Source: Ignavibacteria bacterium
GTDB lineage: Bacteria; Bacteroidota; Ignavibacteria; Kapaibacteriales; UBA2268
Direction: 5' to 3'
Length of the DNA: 64,000 nucleotides
Assembly: GCA_012518115.1 (NCBI GenBank)
Contig: JAAYTD010000026.1
Coordinates: 1-64,000 of the forward strand
Part shown: positions 37,565 to 47,166 of the stretch, one piece after another
Layout: each line of letters starts with the position of its first letter
How positions within the stretch are numbered: position 1 is the stretch's first letter
The notes under the pieces: model-generated
What the model was told of the DNA's origin: nothing
Seen by the model: the letters and a program-made list of their open reading frames with translations, nothing else
Databases searched by the model: none
Position numbers and translations under genes: made by a program

Positions 37565-39304
37565 TTATAATTTTTCTTCTAATTCTTTTATTTGTTGACC
37601 AAAATACTCTTTCTTGTCCGGCTTTTCGCTAATTAACATTTCATAAACTTTAATCGCTTTTTTATAAGCTTTTTGCTTTACGAAAATTTTTGCCATAGTT
37701 TCACTAGCTACAATAACTTCAAAGTTATCATCTTCTTCCTCTACAGTTTCTGTTACAGGCGTGATTTTTGCCGTTTCCACTTGTTTAGCAATCTGAGATA
37801 AATCATCTATATTAAACTTTTGCGACGCATTGTTTTTCAAGTTTTCTTCTAATAGAAAATCTACGTTATCTATATTAACAGAATTAAAAATATGCTCGTC
37901 TGGATCTACATTAAAATTATTCTTAATAGGCAAGTAGTCATCTTGACTATAATTTAAATCTATTTTATATAAAAAATTAGCATTTTTTATATAAACTGTT
38001 TCTTCCTTTATTTCTTCATAAGGAAAGCTAAATCCTTTAGAAGAACTTTCATCAACAACTATTGATTTTAGCCCCAATTTATTATTATCTTCTTCTGTTT
38101 CTATTAAATCACTAGCTAGTACATCATATTCATTTTCTAAATCGCAATCCTCAGTAGATACATCATGTTGATCTTGCGCTATTTGTTCTTCAAGTTCTAC
38201 TATTTCATCTAAACGAACAAAACTATTATCAATATCAGATTGCGCTTCGTTATCTTCTATATCATCTTTTAATGAGTCGGAAACTGAAAACACGTCTGCT
38301 TCTGCATCGTAAAGCTCATCAACTGTAAATTCGGAAGAGGAAACATCAGGAACTACATCTTCTTCTTCAGATACAACTAAATCTTCATCTTCAAATGAAA
38401 CGTCAGAAATAGCAGCATCTTCAAAAGATAAGGCTGCTGGCTCTTCTACATCAGCGGAAGATGAAGCTAGTTCGGTTGCAACATCAAGAGCAGAAAACTC
38501 CTCATCTTGAAACTCGGAAGTAGAAATATCAAGAGCTCCGTCTTCTTGAGCAGAGGCAAAAAAAGTATCTTCTTCTAAAAAAACATCTGAAATAGCAGCT
38601 TCATCAAAAGATAAATCTTGAGCGTCCTCTACATCATCGGAAGAAGAAACGGAAAAATCGTCTAGTACGGTTGCGACATCAGGAGTAGAAATTTCCTCAC
38701 CTGTAAGTTCAGATGAAGAAACATCAAAAGAGACATCTTCTTCTTCAGATACAACTAAATTTTCATCGTCAAATAAAGCGTCAGAAATAGTATCTTCGTC
38801 AAAAGACACAGATTCTGTTTCTCCTATATCACCTTGATCATTTTGATTTTCTTCATCAATAGATAACTTGATAAAACTTTCATCGTCAGGTGGTCTGTTA
38901 AGTATGTTCGTGAGATTTTTTATTTCTTCTAGCTGACTTGATACATCATACTTATCTTTATTACTAGATTTACTTTCAAAAAATTCAATATTCATATTTT
39001 CTTCTATTTCAATATCCTCTGCCACATTGTTATTTTCCAGTTCTGGTATTTCATTATATATTTGACGTTTAATATTAATAATTGATAGATTTATAGGATA
39101 CCTTTTTTCAGCAGCATTAATAATAATTTTTGCAGAATCAATTTCATTAGATAAATAATATGCTTTTGCAAGCAATGCCATAGCTAAAGGATAATTAGGA
39201 TACTTTAATAGTCCTGCCTCACATAGTGCTATAACTTTTTCAAACTCATTGTTCTGTAACAAGTTATCAGCTTCTAATGCAAATTTATAAGATACTTCTG
39301 ACAT
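37565..39304 (-). CDS. TPR-containing protein with long acidic repeat region
   Basis: N- and C-terminal TPR-like helices (AMALLAKAYYLSNEIDSAKIIINAAEKRYP; VKQKAYKKAIKVYEMLISEKPDKKEYFGQQI); central ~62-aa acidic repeats. Confidence 0.75.
   Translation of the reverse strand: MSEVSYKFALEADNLLQNNEFEKVIALCEAGLLKYPNYPLAMALLAKAYYLSNEIDSAKIIINAAEKRYPINLSIINIKRQIYNEIPELENNNVAEDIEIEENMNIEFFESKSSNKDKYDVSSQLEEIKNLTNILNRPPDDESFIKLSIDEENQNDQGDIGETESVSFDEDTISDALFDDENLVVSEEEDVSFDVSSSELTGEEISTPDVATVLDDFSVSSSDDVEDAQDLSFDEAAISDVFLEEDTFFASAQEDGALDISTSEFQDEEFSALDVATELASSSADVEEPAALSFEDAAISDVSFEDEDLVVSEEEDVVPDVSSSEFTVDELYDAEADVFSVSDSLKDDIEDNEAQSDIDNSFVRLDEIVELEEQIAQDQHDVSTEDCDLENEYDVLASDLIETEEDNNKLGLKSIVVDESSSKGFSFPYEEIKEETVYIKNANFLYKIDLNYSQDDYLPIKNNFNVDPDEHIFNSVNIDNVDFLLEENLKNNASQKFNIDDLSQIAKQVETAKITPVTETVEEEDDNFEVIVASETMAKIFVKQKAYKKAIKVYEMLISEKPDKKEYFGQQIKELEEKL
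38240..38825 (-). repeat. Three imperfect ~62-aa acidic coding repeats
   Basis: VSFDEDTISDALFDDENLVVSEEEDVSFDVSSSELT / LSFDEAAISDVFLEEDTFFASAQEDGALDISTSEFQ / LSFEDAAISDVSFEDEDLVVSEEEDVVPDVSSSEFT. Confidence 0.8.
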
Positions 39305-39319
39305 AATTTTTCCTTTGAC

Positions 39320-42274
39320 TTATTTTTCATAAATTATAGTTTTTGTATAAGAATTATTTTGATTGTTAATTCTTAATAAATAAGCACCTTGCGATAAATT
39401 GTCTATATTTATCACATCTGCCTTGTTATCCATATATTTTGTTAAGATTTTTTCTCCTACAAAATTATATAATTCTGCTTTTAAATTTACAAGATCGTTT
39501 TTGAGTAATAAGATATATATTTTTTTATCACTTACATAAACTTTCGCAAATTCATCTGTTTCTTCTTGAAAGTTGTTATCTATCGCTCCATACTCTTCTT
39601 TTGCACATTTTTCGAGTGATGCTATAAGTTTTTCTTTAGTTTCTTCTACCGCTGAACAGATTATACATTCTCGCGTTTCATTTGCCTTAAAATCATCTAA
39701 AAAATGTAATCCAACAACGTATGAAATATCTGTAACTTTATCAACTTGCTTGTTTTTTCCGCTTGTAAGTGCTTGGATTTGTATATTCCTGTTGAAAATA
39801 TCTTCTACCATATTATCAATACCTGCTGCTTGTGGTAAAACAAAATAATCAGAATTACTATATTTCGGATAATAAACTAACGAACCGACAAAAGCAGTTA
39901 AATCAGTATCGTAAGCTATCTCCACCGCTGCATAGTCTTGTCCTATGCTATACGGAATACATTCACTACAAAACTCCACTCTATTTCTAGCATTTGACTT
40001 GCCAACGTCCCAATCGTAATAATGCCCAATTACAAAATCTTTTATAGTTTTTCCACTGATATTTTTAGCTGTTATAATCATTTTCATAGCAGTAGAGCTA
40101 TCTTGAGGCAACAAATATTTTGTTTGAATTTCAACTCCGATTTTGTTTTCTAGCTTAGCTTTAGAATCTTCAATTATATTGATATTATTTTCTTTACCTT
40201 CTAATTTCTTTACAGGAACGAAACTATTTCTATCAGGCTTTCTCTGGTCTGTATCTAAATTTACAGAAACAACTTTTTTCAATCCCGCTGAAGCCATTAC
40301 GCCACCTTCATATATGAAATTACCTATCGTTTTATGAGAAAAACCTGCTCCGAAGCTACTTAAACCCGTAGGTGTTGAGTAACCTATTGAACCCGCATCG
40401 CCAACAGAAATACTCATTATTTCATTATAAAAAGTTGTTACTTGATTTGTTGTAGCGAGTCGCATTTTAAAATTATCGCTATAAACTTCATCGTTTATAT
40501 TAGTTCCTGAAATATAGACTTTGAAAATCGCTTCATAGTTATTAGCATTTTGAACTATAACACTCGTTTTATACTTTTTTCGTTCTCCTTTTTTAATATC
40601 GCCTATGAACATCACAGGTTCCATCAATTTATAAGCATTTTTATCTAAAGCAAATATTAACGAAAAATTTAATGATATATTCTTTGCATCGGCAAGAATA
40701 TTTTCTAAAACTAAATTCAGATCTAACGTATCTAAATCGCTAGCTCTATCACGCTTTTTACCTGTTATTCTATCGGTAAAAAAATGTTCAACTAATACAA
40801 CAGCAGGTAATTTTTCTATCTCACTAACTAGCGCTTTACGTGCATTTACTTGCAAAGGAATAAATGCTGAATCGTATTCATTCTTCCCATTAGAAGTAAG
40901 AATATTGCCGCTACGTCTTGCTATTTCAATAGCTTCTAAAGGCGACAAATAAGGTTTAGCAGAACGAATTAAACCCACAACGCCACTAACAACAGGAGTA
41001 GCAAATGATGAACCAGATGTAACTTGTTTATAAGCATTGTTTGAAGTAATTGTCCAATTTCCATTTGAAGGTGCCATAATACGAACAGGTACGCCATAAA
41101 CAACATTTCCAACAACATCACCTTTTCCTACCGCTCCTACTCCTAAAGCGCCGAAATATCCCGCAGGATAAAATGAAGAATAATTGCCAGCACCATTTGA
41201 ACCAACGTTGCCACCCGCAGCAATTAAAGCAACATCACAAGCTGTTATATAATCAACAACAAGTTGATTTGTAACGGAATAAACATCAGGTATTCCCCAG
41301 CTACAATTTAGAACTTTGCAACCGCGAACAGCTGCATAAATCATTGATTGATAGCCATATATTACAGAATTATAATTGTCTCTCGATGATGTTTTGATAG
41401 GTACTATTCGGCAACGATTTGCAACACCAGCTATTCCAATTCCGTTATTGACCCTAGCGGCTAAAATACCAGCTACTTCTGTGCCATGTCCACCGGGCGA
41501 AGTAACATCATCACGCGCAGAATCATCATCTTCCCAAGCAAAGTTATAACCATAATAATCGTCAACATAGCCGTTGTTATCGTTATCTATACCGTCGTTC
41601 GGAATTTCTTTCTCATTTATAGCAATGCCTTCTACTAAATCTTCGTGCTGCCAATTTACTCCACAATCACTAACGCCTATCAATACATCTTCACTAGCTT
41701 CTGAAATATCCCAAGCAGAAAAAATATCTATTCGCTTCAACATATCTTGAAGTTGAACTTTAGGATCATTAGGCTCCATTAATAATTCAGGAACATAATA
41801 AGGTTCAGCAAGTTCAATGCTTACATCTTGATTTTGTATATACTTACAAAAATGTAAAACATCAATTTCCTTGTTAAATTCTATAATTGCCGTTCGCTTA
41901 AGTTTCTCTTCTAATGATTTAATTGTAGCTAGTTTTTCTTTTGATAGCCCTTTGATTCTTTCTTTTATGTTACTTACAGCATTAGAAGATGAAAGCAAAA
42001 AGTCTATAATTCTATAGTCCGTTGGAGCAATACTATTGATATTTTTATAATTCTTACTTTCTATCACAGAGCTATTGTCTAAGGATTTAAAACGAACTAT
42101 AGCTACTCCAGCAAGAACCTTAGGTGATGTTGTATCATTTTTATATAAATATGTAATTCTATCAGAAGATGTTAATCTTGCAGATAATCCTAATGCCTTT
42201 ATAGGAATAAGTCCTAAAATCAACAATAACAAGATAGAAATAGTATTAATTTTTCTCATTACTTCTTGTTTCAA
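39320..42274 (-). CDS. Subtilisin-like S8 serine peptidase with T9SS C-terminal domain
   Basis: VLIGVSDCGVNWQHEDL (Asp), GGHGTEVAGILAARVNN (His), TSGSSFATPVVSGVVGLI (Ser); C-term LKAELYNFVGEKILTKYMDNKADVINIDNLSQGAYLLRI. Confidence 0.92.
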   Translation of the reverse strand: MKQEVMRKINTISILLLLILGLIPIKALGLSARLTSSDRITYLYKNDTTSPKVLAGVAIVRFKSLDNSSVIESKNYKNINSIAPTDYRIIDFLLSSSNAVSNIKERIKGLSKEKLATIKSLEEKLKRTAIIEFNKEIDVLHFCKYIQNQDVSIELAEPYYVPELLMEPNDPKVQLQDMLKRIDIFSAWDISEASEDVLIGVSDCGVNWQHEDLVEGIAINEKEIPNDGIDNDNNGYVDDYYGYNFAWEDDDSARDDVTSPGGHGTEVAGILAARVNNGIGIAGVANRCRIVPIKTSSRDNYNSVIYGYQSMIYAAVRGCKVLNCSWGIPDVYSVTNQLVVDYITACDVALIAAGGNVGSNGAGNYSSFYPAGYFGALGVGAVGKGDVVGNVVYGVPVRIMAPSNGNWTITSNNAYKQVTSGSSFATPVVSGVVGLIRSAKPYLSPLEAIEIARRSGNILTSNGKNEYDSAFIPLQVNARKALVSEIEKLPAVVLVEHFFTDRITGKKRDRASDLDTLDLNLVLENILADAKNISLNFSLIFALDKNAYKLMEPVMFIGDIKKGERKKYKTSVIVQNANNYEAIFKVYISGTNINDEVYSDNFKMRLATTNQVTTFYNEIMSISVGDAGSIGYSTPTGLSSFGAGFSHKTIGNFIYEGGVMASAGLKKVVSVNLDTDQRKPDRNSFVPVKKLEGKENNINIIEDSKAKLENKIGVEIQTKYLLPQDSSTAMKMIITAKNISGKTIKDFVIGHYYDWDVGKSNARNRVEFCSECIPYSIGQDYAAVEIAYDTDLTAFVGSLVYYPKYSNSDYFVLPQAAGIDNMVEDIFNRNIQIQALTSGKNKQVDKVTDISYVVGLHFLDDFKANETRECIICSAVEETKEKLIASLEKCAKEEYGAIDNNFQEETDEFAKVYVSDKKIYILLLKNDLVNLKAELYNFVGEKILTKYMDNKADVINIDNLSQGAYLLRINNQNNSYTKTIIYEK

Positions 42275-42285
42275 AACAACATTTT

Positions 42286-42795
42286 TTATGAATCATTCTC
42301 TGTTTTACCTGCTTGTTCATTATGTTTTTTTACACGTTTTTCTTTAATCCTATAAAACCAAGTACAAATATTATTCATTTCTTTTATCATCATTTTGGGA
42401 TAAACATAAACAATATATACTTTATCGCCTTCAAGTTGTAAGACTTTGTGTAAAGGATACTTATCCTTAAAGCTCTGATGGTATTTTGCATTTATTGAGT
42501 TTGAAATTTTTCTTAGATCTTTTTTACTAAACTCAATTTTTTTCTTCGTAAATTTTTTCAAAAAATTATAAACTGTATTAGGCGAAGATAAATATTTAGA
42601 ATCTCTTACATGTTTTCTAGGTAATGTTGTCCTTTTTCTACTGATAAACTTCTTAGCGTTATATTTGTTCTGCGTGCTCTGCGTATTTTTTCTATAACGA
42701 TTTTGAGTATTAGGATTTATCCTTTGCCTATATTTATTACCACCGCTATTATTAACACCAGTATTAACATTCATTTGATTTGTCTGATTTGTCAT
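42286..42795 (-). CDS. Basic, Asn/Gln-rich N-terminus protein of unknown function
   Basis: MTNQTNQMNVNTGVNNSGGNKYRQRINPNTQNRYRKNTQSTQNKYNAKKFISRKRTT; intact ORF in a minus-strand gene run. Confidence 0.55.
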   Translation of the reverse strand: MTNQTNQMNVNTGVNNSGGNKYRQRINPNTQNRYRKNTQSTQNKYNAKKFISRKRTTLPRKHVRDSKYLSSPNTVYNFLKKFTKKKIEFSKKDLRKISNSINAKYHQSFKDKYPLHKVLQLEGDKVYIVYVYPKMMIKEMNNICTWFYRIKEKRVKKHNEQAGKTENDS

Positions 42796-42815
42796 AAGAT
42801 TTCTCCTTAATTTTA

Positions 42816-43796
42816 TTATTTTTTATTTATTAATTTTTCTGCTATTTGTATAGCATTTGTAGCCGCACCTTTACGCAAGTTATCCGCTGTAATCCATAAA
42901 TAAATACCGTTTTCCGCGCTGTCGTCCTGTCTTATTCTGCCGACAAAAACTTCATCTCTTCCATTGCTCATTTGAGGCGTAGGATAAACGCCATTAGCTA
43001 AATCATCAGCTACAACAATGCCCGACTGCTTTTTTAGTACATTTCTCACTTCCTCAATATTTGCGGGCATACTTAGCTCTATATTTGCAGAAATAGAATG
43101 AGAATTTTCTATAGGCAATCTTACACAGGTGATAGCTAGCTTTAGATCCTGTTGAGATAAAATTTTCCTTGTTTCATTGAACATTTTCACTTCTTCATTT
43201 GTAAAACAAGTATCTGCATTAGGATGAAAAACGATATTATTGAAAATTGAAAAAGTTCTTGTATTTTTATCTTGAATTTCATTGTGAAATTTATTTAATC
43301 CAGCTTGTCCTGCCCCACTTATAGCTTGATAAGTAGAAGCAACAACGCGTTTTAAACCAAATTTTTTCTGTAACGCATAAAGAGGAATAACAAACTGAAT
43401 TGTCGAACAATTAGGATTAGCTATTATTCCTTTATGCTCTTTTATTCTTTCAGGATTTACTTCTGGAACTACCAAAGGAACATCAGGTTTCAATCTCCAA
43501 AAACTACCATTATCAATCACAATACAGTTGCTCGCCACTGCAACAGGAGCAAAGTTTTCACTTACATAATTTCCCGCTGAAAACAAAGCAATATCTATAT
43601 TTTCAAATGAGTTATCATTCAATTCTTCAACTGCTACTTCATTATCCAAATAATTAATTTTCGTTCCTACACTTCTTTTTGAAGCTAAAAGCTTAATATT
43701 ATTTATTGGGAAATTACGCTCTTCAAGAATTTTTATCATCGTACGACCTACAAGACCCGTCGCACCGACAACAGCTACATTATATTTTTTATTCAT
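42816..43796 (-). CDS. asd: Aspartate-semialdehyde dehydrogenase
   Basis: YNVAVVGATGLVGRTMIKILEERNFP...ANPNCSTIQFVIPLYAL...STYQAISGAGQAG...RLPIENSHSISANIEL. Confidence 0.96.
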   Translation of the reverse strand: MNKKYNVAVVGATGLVGRTMIKILEERNFPINNIKLLASKRSVGTKINYLDNEVAVEELNDNSFENIDIALFSAGNYVSENFAPVAVASNCIVIDNGSFWRLKPDVPLVVPEVNPERIKEHKGIIANPNCSTIQFVIPLYALQKKFGLKRVVASTYQAISGAGQAGLNKFHNEIQDKNTRTFSIFNNIVFHPNADTCFTNEEVKMFNETRKILSQQDLKLAITCVRLPIENSHSISANIELSMPANIEEVRNVLKKQSGIVVADDLANGVYPTPQMSNGRDEVFVGRIRQDDSAENGIYLWITADNLRKGAATNAIQIAEKLINKK

Positions 43797-43906
43797 TAAT
43801 ATACTTGTTTAAAAATACAAAAATACAAAATATTTCTTATTATATTATAAAACTTTCTCGTATGATTTCTATATAAATTAATTCTAAAATGTGAACGCAC
43901 TAGCTA

Positions 43907-45805
43907 TTAATCAACTTCTTCTGGTTTTTGCAATTGATTATTATCCACAACAAATATTTTCACTTCAAAAGCTAGTAATTTTATTTCTTCAATTTTATCT
44001 ATTACTTTATCTTCTAAAATATCAAAGACTTGTTGCAAATCAATAGCTACAGTCTGTTCCTCTTGAAAATAATTAGCTACAACAAGAATAGATTTATTTT
44101 CATCAATTTTCCGCTTAAACATCAAGATATTTTCTTCATCGCAATCAACTAAGCTAATATCTGTTAATGTGTTAAACGTAAAATATTCATTTCTAACTTT
44201 ATTTATTTTTTTTATAAAATCAACAATATTGCTATCGTCCCATTTCAAATTTGCCGTAGAAAAAAGCGGTAATTTCTCTACAGTATAATCCGAAGTATCT
44301 ATATTTTCAAAACCTAAGCCTGTATTTACAGGAAATTTCTCACAAAGTTCAAATCCTGAATGCAAAAATAAAGGTAAAGGCAAAAAAGCACTTATAGTAT
44401 ATATAAGTTTATTAAATTGAATACTATTATCAGGAAATCGTGATGCAGTTCTCGGCGTATTATGCGTTTCAGAAGTAGCGAAAAATTTTATAGGAAAATC
44501 CTTCCGTTCCAATCGCTTTATTATCTCACGCATTTTATAATAATTATGTGCATCAAACGGCATATAACCTAAAACAAGATCGTAACCTTCTTTTACAGAA
44601 TTTTCATTAGGAACAAAATTTTCTTCCCAGAACATAAAATCTTCTTTCACCGCCCTCGCATTAGAGACAATTCTTTGCATCAATTTTTTAGGCAAAGAAT
44701 GCCCCATATCAATCATAACGCCATCAATATTGAACTTCTTTTGATAATACGGAATAATATTTTCTATATGTTGCCATAAACTTTTCACCTCATTTTCTTC
44801 TTTTGCCAACTCTTCATCATACATTCTAACCGTATTATAAGCTATATAGTTAAATTCTTCGCTGTCATATAATTTCAAATATGTAACATCAGACCAAGCA
44901 GGCTGAATATCATTGGGAGGCCAATCCGCAAAAGCACCCGGTATCTTCACTTTTTCGCCTTTTTCGGTAATTCCTATAATTCTACCGTTTTCATCTTTTT
45001 GCACCATAATAGGCGTATTTGTAAACATATCACGATAAATTTTATGCGGTGCAATTAAATTTTTGAAGTTTTTATTTTCAACATTTAGTTTAATATCTTC
45101 CAATTCTTTATCGGTAAAAACAGGAGCTCCATAAAATTCTTCCGAAATATTTTCGCTATCTCGCTCTTCAATATCTTCTTTAATCCAATAAAACCATTCG
45201 GGATTCTTGATAGCTAGTTCACTATCTTTACTTGCAGTTCTGAAAACGAACTCTACAATTATTTTCATTCCAAGATGATGCCCTGCTTCCACAAAAGCTG
45301 CAAACAGTTCTTCAACCTCTAAATCAAGTAAAGGTTCATTCAAAAACTCATCTAATTTATATGGATTTGAAATTGAATAAGGGGAGCCTAAATCACCTTT
45401 TTTACCTTCACTACCAATTGCTGTAATAGGTAAAAGATAAACAATGTTAACTCCAAGTTTTTTTAAATAAGGCAAGAAAGCAATAGCTTTTAAAAATGTA
45501 CCCGTTTCTTTAAAACTTTGAGCAAAGTTCAACACTTTACCGTCTTGATTATGATCAAAAGCCGTAGTAAATCGCGTAAACAAATTATAAATAATAGGCG
45601 ACTCCACCTTTTTTGATGAAGTAGATGATCCATTTTCTATAATCCATTCAATTTGATTTATAAAAAAATGTTCAGGTCTTTCTAAAAAAGTACTTCCGCT
45701 TGTACTATTATCACACTTCCAAAGCGTAGGAAATACATCTTTTGTTTCATCAGCATTTACTAAAACTGATTTTAATTTTTGAAGAACTTTTTGGAGATTT
45801 TTCAT
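43907..45805 (-). CDS. GH13 family, maltosyltransferase-like protein with altered conserved motifs
   Basis: IIVEFVFRTASKDSELAIKNPEWFYWIKE; FNIDGVMIDMGHSLPKKLM; FMFWEENFVPNENSVKEGYDLVLGYMPF; FFATSETHNTPRTASRFPD. Confidence 0.8.
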   Translation of the reverse strand: MKNLQKVLQKLKSVLVNADETKDVFPTLWKCDNSTSGSTFLERPEHFFINQIEWIIENGSSTSSKKVESPIIYNLFTRFTTAFDHNQDGKVLNFAQSFKETGTFLKAIAFLPYLKKLGVNIVYLLPITAIGSEGKKGDLGSPYSISNPYKLDEFLNEPLLDLEVEELFAAFVEAGHHLGMKIIVEFVFRTASKDSELAIKNPEWFYWIKEDIEERDSENISEEFYGAPVFTDKELEDIKLNVENKNFKNLIAPHKIYRDMFTNTPIMVQKDENGRIIGITEKGEKVKIPGAFADWPPNDIQPAWSDVTYLKLYDSEEFNYIAYNTVRMYDEELAKEENEVKSLWQHIENIIPYYQKKFNIDGVMIDMGHSLPKKLMQRIVSNARAVKEDFMFWEENFVPNENSVKEGYDLVLGYMPFDAHNYYKMREIIKRLERKDFPIKFFATSETHNTPRTASRFPDNSIQFNKLIYTISAFLPLPLFLHSGFELCEKFPVNTGLGFENIDTSDYTVEKLPLFSTANLKWDDSNIVDFIKKINKVRNEYFTFNTLTDISLVDCDEENILMFKRKIDENKSILVVANYFQEEQTVAIDLQQVFDILEDKVIDKIEEIKLLAFEVKIFVVDNNQLQKPEEVD

Positions 45806-45808
45806 ATT

Positions 45809-47080
45809 CTATGTTTTTTGTTTTTTCTTTTTTGCCGCAGGAAACAATATATTATTTAGTATCAAGCGATAGCCCGGTGAAGTTTTATATAAATTTAAAT
45901 CTGTAGGCGGATCTCCTAAAAGATGTTGATAATCTTCAGGATCATGCCCGCCATACCAACAAAAAGAACCTCGTCCTATATTACCCTGTATATATTTTAC
46001 TTCGCCTGTTCCCTCTCTTTCCGCTAAAATTGTAACATGTTTTTTTATTTTATCCTTTTGGAAAGAAGTTGTTTGCCCTAAAAAACCTTTGATAACATTA
46101 ACATGGCATTGAGTCAGCATCGTCGGAACAGGATCATATTTTGCCGAAAATTCAAACAAAGTAAAATAATCAGCATTTATATTAGCTAGTCCTGTTTCCA
46201 CTCCAACATCAATATTGGAAAACGGATGATACAAAGGATTAGTATAGATTTCATAATTTTCAAATGCCATTGTTTTTTCAAAATCAAGCTTTGCATTAGC
46301 ATCTTTATCAGCAGGATCACCATCGTATATTGTTTCGCAAATATCAGCATTTTCAGCAGATAAAGCTATATCTAATGTTTCTGTAGCTGTACACATTGCA
46401 AACAAAAAGCCACCATTAGCAACAAATTCACGTATTGTTCTTACCGTCGCTTTTTTCATTTCGGAAACTTTTTTATATCCAAGTTTCTGTGCCATATTCT
46501 CATTCAGCGCTACTTGCTGAATATACCATGGCTGGTGTTGCTGCGATGCCCAAAATTTTCCATATTGTCCTGTAAAATCTTCGTGATGTAAATGCAGCCA
46601 ATCATATTCGGATAGCTTTCCGCCTAAAACTTCTTCGTCCCAAATAGCATCATATTTTACTTCAGCAAATTCTAACACCATTCTTACGGCATCGTCCCAA
46701 GGTGCGTTGCCCGGTTGTACATAAACAGCAATTTTGGGTGCTTTTTCCAACTTCACAACGTCCATATTTACGCCTTCCGACTGCAACATTGTAAAAATCT
46801 CTTCAGCTTCACTTTCACTTGTCGTCTGAAAATCAACACCTCTAATTCTACATTCCGCAGCAATTTCATCAGAATAGTCAGTCATAAAAGAACCGCCACG
46901 ATAGTTTAAAAGCCAGTTCCAATCTGTACCTTTCGATAAAGACCAATAAACAATTCCATAAGCTTTCAAATGGTTAGTTTGAGCTAAGTCCATTTGAATC
47001 AAAATCTTCTGCGAAAATAACTTGCCTGAAAATAATGAAAAGAAAAGAAAAAATGTATAAATTAACGCTCTTATTCTCAT
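45809..47080 (-). CDS. Secreted protein of the Bacteroidota family often labelled 'asparagine synthetase B' (function unproven)
   Basis: Signal peptide then KILIQMDLAQTNHLKAYGIVYWSLSKGTDWNWLLNYRGGSFMTD...WLHLHHEDFTGQYGKFWASQQHQPWYI...GSFCWYGGHDPEDYQHLLGDPPTDLNLYKTSPGYRLILNNILFPAAKKK. Confidence 0.65.
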   Translation of the reverse strand: MRIRALIYTFFLFFSLFSGKLFSQKILIQMDLAQTNHLKAYGIVYWSLSKGTDWNWLLNYRGGSFMTDYSDEIAAECRIRGVDFQTTSESEAEEIFTMLQSEGVNMDVVKLEKAPKIAVYVQPGNAPWDDAVRMVLEFAEVKYDAIWDEEVLGGKLSEYDWLHLHHEDFTGQYGKFWASQQHQPWYIQQVALNENMAQKLGYKKVSEMKKATVRTIREFVANGGFLFAMCTATETLDIALSAENADICETIYDGDPADKDANAKLDFEKTMAFENYEIYTNPLYHPFSNIDVGVETGLANINADYFTLFEFSAKYDPVPTMLTQCHVNVIKGFLGQTTSFQKDKIKKHVTILAEREGTGEVKYIQGNIGRGSFCWYGGHDPEDYQHLLGDPPTDLNLYKTSPGYRLILNNILFPAAKKKKQKT

Positions 47081-47110
47081 TTTAATAATTATTATTTTAA
47101 TTAAAAATCA

Positions 47111-47140
47111 TTGTAAATATCTAAAAAAAATGTAAATTTG
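47111..47140 (+). promoter_or_regulatory. Candidate Bacteroidota-type promoter for maf
   Basis: TTG (47111-47113) - N19 - TAAATTTG (47133-47140). Confidence 0.55.
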
Positions 47141-47166
47141 TGTTCTATAAGCAAAGGAACTTTATT

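Noticed and set aside
39320-42274. Possible inactive S8 peptidase because of the unusual Asp motif GVSDCGVNW
   Set aside because: Asp, His (GGHGTEVAG) and Ser (TSGSSFATP) motifs all appear intact.
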